The notes beneath the pieces are model-generated. The model was not told where the DNA came from, searched no databases, and saw only the letters and a program-made list of their open reading frames with translations. From the NCBI GenBank assembly GCA_002811675.1, contig PDIM01000041.1:76715-140714 (forward strand): 64,000 nucleotides of DNA, given 5' to 3'. The position numbers and the translations under genes were made by a program. The DNA is from Ichthyosporea sp. XGB-2017a. Lineage: Eukaryota; Opisthokonta; Ichthyosporea. This document shows positions 1-9,845 of the stretch, in pieces (within the stretch, counting starts at the first letter, position 1; each line of letters begins with the position of its first letter).

Positions 1-573
1 CCTCCGCTAGTTATCGAGCGAGCTTGCGAGCGATTCCTCCTTACTGATCGACAATTTAAATACACTTTTAGGGCGTCCTCTGATTGGCTCCTGGAATTTG
101 CGCTACTATCTATAACCCTAAAGAAGAAAATGGCGAGCGAGCCGACCTTTAGGTCATTGCAATTTTATAATTAGACACACAAGATCGTGTTTCCAAATAA
201 TGCATGCACGTGTGCAAATTTAGAAGAAGCCCCGCAAAAATAATGGCAGCTGGCCTCGATCCGTGTCAATATATGTAATACAATTTCGTGGAATTGCTAT
301 AATTGTCATATAATGTGGAATTCATGGGAGTAATTTAATGGCCTCGATCCTGAGACGGAGATTAATTAATGGAATTCATCCGGACTGTACTGCTACGTCA
401 TTATAGGAATTAATGTAAATAACATGGAAAGAAAGAGCTGGGTCGGTAATGATATGCAGTGCAGTGCGGACTGCGGTAATAGGCTGGTTACATTGCTTCA
501 CACTTGTGCCCAACTTGAGGGCACGATGTGTACCATACCTCTCGTGCAATGGTGGTGAATGGCGAGGTCAGCT
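1..573. other. Upstream non-coding stretch
   Basis: I see no gene here. The stretch is AT-rich with several ATTAAT-type motifs and is presumably upstream regulatory DNA of the EGF-like gene that starts at 695. Confidence 0.5.
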
Positions 574-581
574 TATAAAAA
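574..581 (+). promoter_or_regulatory. TATA box of EGF-like gene 1
   Basis: TATAAAAA lies 121 nt before the start codon at 695, which fits a short 5' leader. No other strong TATA-like sequence is nearer the gene. Confidence 0.55.
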
Positions 582-694
582 GACTGCTCAGCGAAGTTTA
601 ATGTTAGCGCTGTGAATGTTAGCGTTGTGATTTCCAAGAAGATTGCAAGTCTACTGTTTAACTGGAACTCATTGTCTTTGAATTGATATAAAGC

Positions 695-1525
695 ATGAAC
701 TGTAAGTCTATTGTGTGCGCAGTGGTAATCTTGACTGCTTTCTGTGGCGTGGCTAGTGCCATCAAGTGTGACCAGCCCGACCTTGGTATCGCGAAGGGTG
801 GAGGATCTTGCACTTCTAGAACTGATTGTCATAACGGTGGAAATTGTTTGGAGGGAAAGTGTGCTTGTGATCCCAACAAAGCTGGAAAAAAATGTGAAAA
901 AGATGCCAGAAAAATTTGCAGCGGCCAAGGAACATATAAGGGACAGAAGTGTGAGTGCGATAATAATGCTACCGGTAAATATTGTCAGATAAGCATCTAT
1001 TCATTCTGCCAAAAGGGAAACTCTGGCGTTGGTGGGTATGTTGATGTTTCCAAATGTGAGTGTTCCTGTTACTCTAATCGTTTCGGTAACAAATGTGAAA
1101 AAGATGTAAGAGCGGCATGCAGTGGTCATGGAACATACAACAAAGTGACCGGAGAATGTGATTGTGATGGCAACGCCGCAGGGAAGAAGTGTGACAAAGA
1201 TATTAGAGAAGTGTGCAGTGGTCATGGAAATTTCAACCAAAACACAAAGAAGTGTGACTGCGATGACAACTATACTGGGAACAAGTGCGAAAAAGATGTC
1301 AGAGAAAAGTGTAGCTGGCATGGAAAATTTAATACTGCCACGCAGAAGTGCGAGTGTGATGACAACTACACTGGCAACAAGTGCAACAAGGATGTTAGAG
1401 ACATGTGCAATGGGCACGGGACTTTTAATACCACCACACAGAAATGTGACTGTGATGACAACTACACTGGCAACAAGTGCAACAAACCTGTTGAAGAGCC
1501 CGCTGCAGCTAAAATTGTTATCTAA
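695..1525 (+). CDS. Secreted EGF-like repeat protein 1
   Basis: An uninterrupted 276-residue reading frame. Residues 1-22 form a signal peptide with a hydrophobic core, ending in ASA before IKCDQ. The rest is Cys-rich: a first module with DCHNGGNC and GKCACD, then tandem EGF-like units of about 30 residues, each built as CSGHG, then KCDCDDNYTGNKC. A distinct central module carries the motif VGGYVDV between cysteines. The last three units are nearly identical, which points to recent tandem growth. There is no membrane anchor; the C-terminus is short and Ala/Lys-rich. It is probably an extracellular matrix or adhesion protein, with no known partner. The convergent neighbour at 1797-2306 is a clear paralogue with the same first modules and the same VGGYVDV motif. 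Confidence 0.85.
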   Translation: MNCKSIVCAVVILTAFCGVASAIKCDQPDLGIAKGGGSCTSRTDCHNGGNCLEGKCACDPNKAGKKCEKDARKICSGQGTYKGQKCECDNNATGKYCQISIYSFCQKGNSGVGGYVDVSKCECSCYSNRFGNKCEKDVRAACSGHGTYNKVTGECDCDGNAAGKKCDKDIREVCSGHGNFNQNTKKCDCDDNYTGNKCEKDVREKCSWHGKFNTATQKCECDDNYTGNKCNKDVRDMCNGHGTFNTTTQKCDCDDNYTGNKCNKPVEEPAAAKIVI

Positions 1526-1537
1526 ATGAAATGATGA

Positions 1538-1543
1538 AATAAA
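1538..1543 (+). terminator. Poly(A) signal of EGF-like gene 1
   Basis: AATAAA lies 13 nt after the stop codon at 1525, giving a very short 3' UTR. Confidence 0.6.
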
Positions 1544-1768
1544 AAACAAATTGTATCAAATTTTTTAAAGGTTGCATTCACCTGTGTAAGCTGAAAGTTC
1601 AGGTGGCCGTGAACTGGTCGAGTTTGATACGACGGATGTAAAGTCCTGATTCAGGTTATTCTTCGCGTCTAGAACGGTATCGATATACTAATGTTTCCGT
1701 TTCTATTCTTGCCCGTGAAATTAAACAGACACGGAGACATGAAGCATTCGTAAAGCAAGATGGATTCC

Positions 1769-1774
1769 TTTATT
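1769..1774 (-). terminator. Poly(A) signal of EGF-like gene 2
   Basis: AATAAA on the minus strand, 23 nt after the stop codon of the 1797-2306 gene. Confidence 0.6.
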
Positions 1775-1796
1775 TACATATAAGTCTCAAACACAA

Positions 1797-2306
1797 CTAA
1801 GCTTGAATACCACAGCGCTCTCCCGTCCATCCACTATAACAAGAGCATCCAGAACCATCATAGATGCCATTGTAATTGCAGTATCCTTTTACACTGTACT
1901 GGCACTTGCTTCCAAAAATGCTTGGAGAAAAGCAAAGACACGAGCATGAGTTAACGTCAACATATCCACCAACTCTGCTGCCTTCAGCTCGACAGTAGCT
2001 GAAAATGCGAACCTCACAATTATTTCCGGTTCTGTTCTTCTTACATACGCACTTTTTCCCATTGTAAACACCCCCTCCGGAACAGATGCTACCAACATCA
2101 AGTCCGCACAAAGTACCAGTGTAGCCCTCATTGCACACACAGGCTCCTTCCACACATTTTCCATGGCCGTGGCAATCAGACTCATCCTCGCACGCTCCTT
2201 CCCCATGATTAATCCCCAATGGCTTTTGCACACAAGAAAGCGATGCCTTTGTCTGTGCAAATGCACACAACAACACAGCCAAGAGCAAAATAAATTTCAT
2301 ATTCAT
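1797..2306 (-). CDS. Secreted EGF-like repeat protein 2
   Basis: A single-exon gene of 169 residues from the ATG at 2306. I chose this start because it opens a good signal peptide (MNMKFILLLAVLLCAFA); the frame stays open upstream to 2465 but that part shows no protein character. Modules in order are a first EGF-like unit with DCHGHGKC, a second ending NRTGNNC, the central module with VGGYVDV, and two short EGF-like units. This matches the first five modules of the protein at 695-1525 in order and spacing, without that protein's extra C-terminal copies. It should be secreted; its function is unknown. The two genes are tail to tail with 271 bp between stops, so they look like an inverted local duplication. 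Confidence 0.82.
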   Translation of the reverse strand: MNMKFILLLAVLLCAFAQTKASLSCVQKPLGINHGEGACEDESDCHGHGKCVEGACVCNEGYTGTLCGLDVGSICSGGGVYNGKKCVCKKNRTGNNCEVRIFSYCRAEGSRVGGYVDVNSCSCLCFSPSIFGSKCQYSVKGYCNYNGIYDGSGCSCYSGWTGERCGIQA

Positions 2307-2432
2307 TTTGGAAATACACGAGTGATACAGATTTGCTTTTATAGTGGGATAATTAACACCAACTGAATCCACCAATATAATCTCGGACGCCCCATTCAAC
2401 CAAATCCCAACGCTATAGCTTCCGATGTGTGT

Positions 2433-2442
2433 GCCTTTTATA
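2433..2442 (-). promoter_or_regulatory. TATA box of EGF-like gene 2
   Basis: TATAAAAGGC on the minus strand, about 130 nt before the ATG at 2306, a spacing like that of EGF-like gene 1. A second TATAAAAGC at 2335-2343 is only about 30 nt from the ATG and would leave almost no leader. Confidence 0.5.
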
Positions 2443-2449
2443 CAAGGGA

Positions 2450-4490
2450 GGGATGCATGAAACATTGCCCAATTTTCACCGCCGGGTCATATTGCCCGCG
2501 GAATTCCTCGGCTGTCTGCTTATAGCCAGGCTAGTAGCTCTTAGTTCTTTCAGTTAATCCCGTTTCACGTGTGCCTTGGAAACCCATTCAAACCCACAAG
2601 TTTCTGTGCTTACATTTTAACCGAGGATTTTAACTGTAATTAGAGGCCCCGAGCCATGATCACGAATTATTGTCCTATAAATTATCCAGTGGACTGCATA
2701 ATTAAATTATTATGTAGTAATGCCTATTCCGAGTAGGGGTAGAGACTGTAGAGCATCCAATAATCCTCGATGTATAAGCCATTCTCCAACTTTAATTTTA
2801 CGCGAGGCCTGATAGATGACGATTCTTCTCGCTCACTGAGACCCGATCTTTGTTTATATGAGAGCGATTTCTTCTTGATATGAGCAGTATTTGTTGTCAA
2901 CATGTTGAACAAATTGAATTGGTAATAAGTCAGAGCTGGAATTAGCCACAGTCTACTTATACATACTACATTATAACTAGTTGCGCGGAGACGGATCAGG
3001 CAACTATAGCTACATATTACATAATTGTTCGCGAACATCATAACAGGCTCGGTGAACGAGAAGGGACCGATCAATGACGAACCAGAAATCGCGCATTCGT
3101 GCTGCACTTGCCAATTGTGATACCACTGTAATGTAGCCTCTAGGAGCTTTTACGGAAATAAACTTGGCATGAATCATCCCCACTTACTGAATTGATACCT
3201 TAATTCCACAAGTAGTAAAACGCTAGGATAGTTAACAGTAAGACTCATAAGACTCATCAGTGGTTGGTTCACATGCCAATCTCTTTGATGTCGAAGCACA
3301 TTGCAAATCGCCCACTCCATGGAAAAACCAGAAAAATAAATACATTTACATTACCTGTTCAGGTCAATATGTAACTATACACATTTGATTTCGGAAAGGG
3401 CTCATCTAAAATTGAAAAAAAACATTCCCTAAATACATTTTTCGTATCTTTCGTCTTTCTCAAAGCTTGAACAGGCACACAAATGGGTCGTCAAAGTCGA
3501 TTGCTGCTGTGTAATGTGTTACCAACGTCCTGATATCTGAAATACCATTTCTTTAGGGTAGTGAACCCCCATAACCCCCATAACCCCCATTGTCAACATA
3601 ACTTCCGATAATAGCTGTTAAACACAATAGTGCCGATAACTCGATTCAATAGGGGTATTTATTCTTCCTTTCCAAGCCATAAACTGCACAGCCTGCAAAA
3701 AATGCAAAAAGCTTGAAGGACTAGAAAGATAAGAAAAGCTCCAGAGTCCCTTTAGCTTCTCGTACTTGTGTAAGGAAACTCTTGTGCACACCTACTTTAA
3801 GATGGTGGAAAGCAGTTTAGTGTAACCCGAAACTAAAGTGAGAGGAAATTATTCTTTGTATGCAGTTTTTCACTTTTCTAATCTTTCTAACTGCTGAGGC
3901 AAATGAATAAATATTATTGTGCAGTTGTATGCGAGAGGACTAATGATAAAGTTTGCTCGGTTGCTTAAGAGAGAAGTCCTATTGTCCAGGCTAAGCACCC
4001 ATGCACCAGCTTGGGGCGCCTATAAAATTCAAACTTCCCACACTGATGTTTCATGAGTGAAACCAAGGAGCGTGAAACATCCACAGAATGGCCAGCTGTC
4101 CTCTAGATCTACTAGAGCGGGAGCGGCCTTTAATCCCCTAATCCACCGCACACATCTGCAGCACGTCTGTGTGCAGTAGTAGAGGATGATCCAGGTACGT
4201 GGCTGGTGCCTGGTGACTGTGAGTGATCGATGGAGGGGGCCGCTGTGTGTTTGTGTTTGTTCCCAATTATATTCCCTTCCCCTTCCTTCTCTCCCTTGGT
4301 ACTTCTGCAGCACTAGTCCAACTGAAACATAATCCACAACCTGTGATTTATGATTCAAAAAGTTGATAGCAACCATTACGGTATCAAGGACCACACCCGC
4401 TTTCTCTCATCTGGCCGCTTGTGCATCTGTTTGCAGTATATCACAAGTTTATAATCGTAAAATCACAACACATCGGACGTTTTCGACACC
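2450..4490. other. 2-kb stretch without a supported gene
   Basis: Open frames here (for example minus 2724-3107 and 4029-4394) have no recognisable domain, signal peptide or splice-consistent extension, and I do not call them. Around 3567-3592 there is a short C-rich direct repeat of ATAACCCCC. The final 100 bp should hold the PSMB4 promoter and leader. Confidence 0.5.
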
Positions 4491-5310
4491 ATGGATTCCG
4501 AATATAATAATCCCTACGCTCAGATGAAGGGCGTGAAGCCAATCACTCACACACAGTAAGTTGTTTTTACTATTTGGTAACGAGTGTTTTTTTTTCTTTT
4601 TTTTTGTAAGTCCAATCTATTAACTTTGGTTTCATGCGTGTCTGCTTTACTAAAGATCTCCAATTGTGACGGGTACATCTATTCTCGCGGTAAAGTGCAC
4701 AGATGGGGTTGTGATGGCTGCTGATACTTTGGGCTCTTATGGTTCTATGGCCCGATTTAGAGGGGTTTCAAGGCTGCACAAAGTAAATAGCACCACCGTT
4801 TTGGGTGCTGGTGGGGATTATGCGGATTTTCAATGCTTGAAGGATATGTTAGACGAGTTGGTTATAGCGGACGAGTGTATTGAAGATGGTTACCAATTAT
4901 CCCCCCAATCGATCTATCACTACTTGTCGCGTGTTATGTATAATAGAAGAAGTAAGATGGACCCATTGTGGAATCAGCTAGTTATCGCCGGATACAAAGA
5001 CCAAAAGGCTCTGTTGGGGTTTGTTGATAAGATTGGTGTTATGTTCGAAGCACCCTATATCGCTACCGGGTTTGGTGCACACTTGGCTCTTCCTTTAATT
5101 AGAAAAGCATGTGAGGGAAGTGGTGGAATTTCAGTTGAGCAAGGAAAGATTTTGTTAGAGGACTGCTTGAGGGTTCTTTTCTACCGCGATGCGCGCTCTT
5201 TGAACAAGTATGAAATCGGAGTGATATCTTCGGCTGGCGTGACCATTTCAGAGCCCAAATCTGCGCAGACCAATTGGGAAATTGGAACAATGTTTACTGG
5301 GTTTGAGTAG
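4491..5310 (+). CDS. PSMB4: Proteasome subunit beta type-4 (20S beta7)
   Basis: Two exons, 4491-4555 and 4656-5310, with a 100-nt GTAAGT...AG intron; 239 residues. The protein is a non-catalytic beta subunit of the 20S proteasome core. Evidence is the short propeptide ending PITHTQ just before the mature-type start SPIVTGTSILAVK, then GVVMAADTLGSYGSMARF, GAGGDYADFQ, NRRSKMDPLWN, ATGFGAHLALPL, LFYRDARS and the terminal TNWEIGTMFTGFE, all collinear with the PSMB4 family. The splice is needed because the second exon alone lacks the propeptide; it makes a Gln codon across the junction. It faces the C2-kinase gene tail to tail with 154 bp between stops. Confidence 0.97.
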
Positions 5311-5409
5311 TTCAATTATTTTTTACTGCTTCGCTTTAGGGAGCTATTCCTTTGTTTAATATGTTTTTTATGAAAAAGAAAAGAGCGCTACAGGCTTGCA
5401 AAATGTAAA

Positions 5410-5415
5410 AATAAA
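5410..5415 (+). terminator. Poly(A) signal of PSMB4
   Basis: AATAAA about 100 nt after the PSMB4 stop and about 50 nt before the end of the oppositely oriented kinase gene. Confidence 0.5.
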
Positions 5416-5463
5416 TACTTTAATCTTTCTCAAGCGGTTTCTCTCAAGTATATACAGTAGCAC

Positions 5464-5469
5464 TTTATT
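5464..5469 (-). terminator. Poly(A) signal overlapping the stop codon of the C2-kinase gene
   Basis: On the minus strand the last codons read CAA TAA, so CAATAAAG contains both the TAA stop and a perfect AATAAA. The 3' UTR may be only 15-30 nt. Confidence 0.55.
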
Positions 5470-8081
5470 GCTTTTTACTAGCAAAGTCTGAGATAGCCAT
5501 TTCCCGCAGCAATAAATAAGACGACAAAGCAAATCCTGGGGAAAGCACAATGGAAATTAAAGTAATCCCAGTACACATCCTCATACCATGGTATTTGAAA
5601 GTGATGAAACACAAGCAAAGAGTAAACAGTGCTATGTCAGTAAGAAAGAAAGATAATACTACATTCTCACTTCGGAAGCTCCAAAAGGAGTGCACATACA
5701 CAGAAAGGTATTCAATATTACTCCAAGCCAGACCTCGTGCGATACTGTGCCAGACGAAAGGGCCGTTGATGGCTATTGAAAGTCCATAGAAAAGAAACAC
5801 GAACGGCCTGTCAGCCTTAGGGATATGCTTGGCTCCAATTCCATTCCAGTTCTTGTCGTATGCCACTAGCGATACCAAAATGAGTGGGCACACAACAACA
5901 AGAATGACACCCGCAATGAAAAGAAGTCCGTTTGAGTTTCTTATTGCAGGAAAAGAGGAAACAAAGAGCACAATGGCAGATAAGTTAATAACGGCCATTC
6001 TTCTATAAAACACTTGCACATATCCGATCTTTCCAGAGACATTTTTAGGTCCAACATCGTATAAGGAACATAGCAGCAGAAAGGCAGGTGATACCCCAAT
6101 GAAATAACCACATGTAACCGTGCAGTAAAGAATTAGTTTCGAAGGGCATGCCTGTCTACCCATCTCCATTAGCATAAAGCTAATCACTGTGCCAAACAAT
6201 AATAACCAAGAGTAGCTAAAGGCCAATGACAGATCATTTGCTTGCATCTGTTCATACCCAGTCTCAAAAAGACACTTCGCAACATTAGCTAGTAAAGGGC
6301 CTCGCTCCAAGCATTCAGCAAAATACGACAGAGTAGGTAGAAAAAAGACCGAGCAAAGTAAGCCTGTCACCAAGAAAAACATATTTAGATTTTGCCCATC
6401 ATATTTCACAGCTCGATTAGAGGCTAAAACGCCTTCGATTTTCTTTTTCGCCTCTTCTTTTGCTGTAATGACGTTTTCAACATACTTCGACCGAGTTCTG
6501 GGAGAAATTTTAACTTCATGAACAGTGGCAGCGGCTTTAGCAGATGCGACAAGATTAGCCATTCTGCGGACTTGCAATACAGCGGATACAGCCCCTTTAA
6601 ACTTTCTTTGGGCATTGAACTGCTCAAGTTTGGAGATAGTAGAAGATCGTTGAATACTGGCCGGAACGTCTTCATTCATTATCCAGGGGTGCTTTAGTGC
6701 TTCCTTTGCAGTCAACCTTTTCTTCGGATCAACTTGCAAAAGACTCGACACAAGATCTTTGGCTTCCGCAGTTACATCATCCCATGCTGGCGAGTCAAAT
6801 TCAAATAGACCGTATTCAATAGAGGAAAACAACTTTTGCCGAGAGTCGCTCCAGAAGGGAGGGTAACCGCATAGCAAAATATACAAAACTACACCACACG
6901 CCCATTCATCTATCAGTTCGCCATATTCTTTCTTCGCAATCATCTCAGGAGCCATATACGCTGGGGTTCCAGAGATTGAACCCAAAGGTGGGGGATTTTC
7001 TATATCAAAAGCCAACCCAAAATCAGCAATCTTCAGCACGGAACCACAATCTTCATCTTCTAGAAGCAAGTTTTCTGGTTTGATGTCTCTATGAACCACC
7101 CCTTTATGATGCATAAACTCAATAGAATCCAGGAGCTGCTGCATAACCACACTAGCATCTCTTTCTGAATAGAATTTACGTTTAACAATTTCGTGGAATA
7201 ACTCCCCCCCCTTCAGGAGCTCCATTACAATATAAAAGTTGTCGTGATCTTGAAAATAGTCCTCTACGCGAACAATATTCGGATGTTTACATTGAAGTTG
7301 AAGGCGGATTTCCTTTAGAGTCAGATACAGCGCTTTATCACCCGCTTTAGACTTGTCAATAACCTTGATGGCAACTTGCCTACCAGTACTTTTTTTTAAC
7401 CCATTAATCACAACGCTAAAACCACCCTTTCCAATGGTTTTGAGGAGTCTGTAATCTTCTGTAACTCTGCGAAAAGGACAAGACGACTCCAGTTCAACCA
7501 AAGTACGCCGACGATCAGTTTCTTTATGGACAGAATCAAGCTCAGCTTTTTCAAATTCGTACTCCAGAAGCAATCGGCCTTGGGGTGAAAGATCAAACCA
7601 TTTTTGGCATTTTTTCCCTTCTAAAAATTCCTCATTTAGTACTCTAACAAAGCCACACAAGTCATCAGACGTCATGTAATCATGATCATACACAATAAAT
7701 TCAATTTTGTCCACCAGATCCAGCTGCATACAAAAGCAAAAAAAATAAGAATCGGTTCTGGAGACGACAGAGGGATCCACCTACAACATGCAAACTTACC
7801 CGCACAAGAAAGTACTGATTCCACTCTGGGTTGAGGGTCTTTGTCTTGTACTTTGTCTTTACCCGAACTACACCATCCACGCTGATAACTACATATGGAT
7901 CACTAAAACCTACCCGAAAGAAAAAGATTCAAAGAAACAACAAATGAGCAAACATGCGAATTTGCTTTTCCTTTCACAAGATATTGATGCACTACCAACC
8001 ATTCAAATCCATAGCCTTGAGCCCCTCTGCCCGAATGACCTTCACTTTCAGGCGCCCATTCAAGCAATTTTCAACCCCCAT
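5465..8081 (-). CDS. C2 domain-CAMK kinase-multipass membrane fusion protein
   Basis: Three exons (8081-8000, 7909-7800, 7723-5465) give 816 residues. Residues 11-105 are a C2 domain with LKAMDLNGFSDPYVVIS, NPEWNQYF and VYDHDYMTSDD, including the Asp residues expected to bind calcium. Residues 155 to about 420 are a complete CaMK-type Ser/Thr kinase: GKGGFS loop, AIKVI lysine, HRDIKPENLL, DFG, GTPAYMAPE, and DEWACGVVLYILLCGYPPF. A basic, helical linker follows, then about eight hydrophobic segments to the C-terminus. The last segments (GLSIAINGPFVWHS, DIALFTLCLCF, FKYHGMRM, SSYLLLREM) resemble DUF2834. Kinase and membrane parts lie in one exon, so this is not a gene-model join. It is probably a membrane-anchored, calcium-responsive kinase; substrates are unknown. 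The first intron starts GTTGGT, an unusual 5' site. Confidence 0.85.
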
Positions 8082-8200
8082 TCTTCCTCACTTCCACTAA
8101 AATAATCTCCAACAAATCTCACAATCCTTTTCCCATTTAAATCTACCGCACAAACCGTTGCAGGCCAGCAGCACACATTGCAGTAACCTATACGTCATAC

Positions 8201-8228
8201 CTCGGATAGGAGTTCTCGGATAGGAGTT
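8201..8228. repeat. 14-bp perfect tandem duplication
   Basis: CTCGGATAGGAGTT occurs twice head to tail, 120 bp upstream of the C2-kinase start codon. It may be a duplicated regulator site or a slippage product. Confidence 0.8.
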
Positions 8229-8896
8229 TTGTGGCAGATAAAAGCAGAAATAAATCGGGTGGGACGATGCAGTGTTGTTCACTGTTTAACCCACAAGAGG
8301 AAGGGAAAGGGGTCCAGAGAGACACCACAGTTAATTGAGAGCTGAGAGTGAGAGAACTCCAGAACACTTTATTTCAGTCAAGTACAAAAAGAACAGGCTA
8401 TGCCAGCCAGAACCACTGTAGGGCTTGTTACTTCTAAGACGGGGGTTGACCATGGACTGTCCAGGGGCTTCTCTACATAAGAATCCTTTTATTGTGAATC
8501 TAAACCAGGTTTCTGCCTCTCTTCTTCAAAATGTCATACCATGTCATACAAATCCACAATGTGTCACTTTTCCATAACACTTTCCCCAACGTGCACGCAA
8601 CTATATCTCTCGGTTTAGTTGTCTGTCTCTCTTTGACGCTTTAGCAGGCCTGTTTCCAGAGACGCGCGGGATAATACATTTTTTAGAAGGGATATAGGGA
8701 TTCATATTTGACTTAGGTAAGGAGCTCTCGGGGAGTCCTTCTGTAGAATAGATACTGGCTAGTTCCACTGACGAAAAGGGATTCTAACAAGCATACCAAA
8801 GCAATATACTCTCATTTGAATGCGAAAAATGGCTTGAGAAGAACATTCAGTATTTGCCAAAGCATAGTGGACATGGGCATTCATGCGATTGATCGG
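8229..8896. other. Interval between C2-kinase start and NAXE stop
   Basis: No supported gene. It should contain the kinase promoter and the NAXE 3' UTR. TTTATT at 8367 and 8488 would read AATAAA on the minus strand and are candidate NAXE poly(A) signals. Confidence 0.4.
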
Positions 8897-9586
8897 TCAT
8901 GGAGAGGAAATCTTTACAAATTGGTTGGCGCCTTCGTACGGGGGGATATCTAGATTGAAGCGGGTAATTAACTCTGGAGGAACAAACCTCCCTCCAACAT
9001 AATGCACATTCGCAAACTTCTCAGCGCACAGCTTGGGGGCAGTAAGGGATACAAGCATATTCGGCACAAAGCCCGTACCATTCACATCGCCTTTCTCCAC
9101 ATCCCACCCGGATGGAATGTCTATAGAGCACACAGGGCTCTTAGTATCATACATGAGGCCCAGCATATCATCAAACGGGGGACGGACGGAGCCAGAGAAG
9201 CTGAATCCAAATACACCATCCATTACCAGGCCGTAACTATCTAGAGGATTCTCAGTGTTCTTAGGCAACTCTTCGAACACGGGTATCTTCATATCTGCGC
9301 ATTGATTCACCAGGAAGGACAATCTTTCAGGCTGTTTTGGATAAAACACATCTATATCAAATCCAAAATGTTTGAGGTGTCTCGCTGCAACAAGAAGATC
9401 TCCCCCGTTATTGCCTGGTCCCACCAGGGCTGCAATCTTCTGTGGAGAGGGAAAGGCGTCCATCACACTACAGGCTACACTCAGACCCGCAAGCTCCATT
9501 AGCTGATTCAAAGTAAATGAATATGTCGACATGAGCTCGACATCTATTTGCTGAGCAATTTTCTGACCCAGAAATCTCATTGCCAT
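8897..9586 (-). CDS. NAXE: NAD(P)H-hydrate epimerase
   Basis: Intronless, 229 residues from the ATG at 9586. The enzyme interconverts the R and S forms of damaged NAD(P)HX so that the partner dehydratase can repair them. Family motifs in order are MELAGLSVA, VGPGNNGGD, ARHLKHFGFD, DGVFGFSFSG, IDIPSGWDVEKGD, LVSLTAPKL and YVGGRFVPPEL. The frame is open upstream to 9787, but that extension is Gly-rich and hydrophobic and unlike the family, so I start at MAMRFLG; a targeting peptide on a longer form cannot be excluded. One oddity is that the usual GGDGLV nucleotide-loop sequence reads GGDLLV. It is divergent from RAD51B, with 259 bp between start codons. Confidence 0.93.
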   Translation of the reverse strand: MAMRFLGQKIAQQIDVELMSTYSFTLNQLMELAGLSVACSVMDAFPSPQKIAALVGPGNNGGDLLVAARHLKHFGFDIDVFYPKQPERLSFLVNQCADMKIPVFEELPKNTENPLDSYGLVMDGVFGFSFSGSVRPPFDDMLGLMYDTKSPVCSIDIPSGWDVEKGDVNGTGFVPNMLVSLTAPKLCAEKFANVHYVGGRFVPPELITRFNLDIPPYEGANQFVKISSP

Positions 9587-9845
9587 TTTGTGTTTTCTTT
9601 GTTTTGTGAACCAATCACAATAAATAAATAAAACAATAAATAAATAAATCAACAAAGTCTGCGGGAGATAACAAATGCCCAGGCCCCGCCCAGCTGCTCT
9701 GTTTTTATTTCCTGTCCCTGTTTCACCCCTGCCCCCTCCCCCGGTGGAATTTTGAAGTGTGTGCAGAGCTATTTCTTTTTTGTTCATTTCAATTTTTTCC
9801 TTTAAGACGATTTCAGTAAGTTAGGTGATTTGGTGTGTTGCAGGA
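9587..9845. promoter_or_regulatory. Shared promoter interval NAXE/RAD51B
   Basis: The two genes are head to head with 259 bp between ATGs. The interval holds a CCAAT-like sequence (AACCAATCACAATA at 9608-9621) and a run of AAATAA units. Confidence 0.45.

Noticed and set aside
1001-1549. 182-codon minus frame over EGF-like gene 1
   Set aside because: A shadow of the repeated Cys modules; hydrophobic only because of the antisense of NYTGNKC-type codons.
3560-3600. Repeated ATAACCCCC resembling telomere sequence
   Set aside because: Only about three copies; far too short for an internal telomere array.
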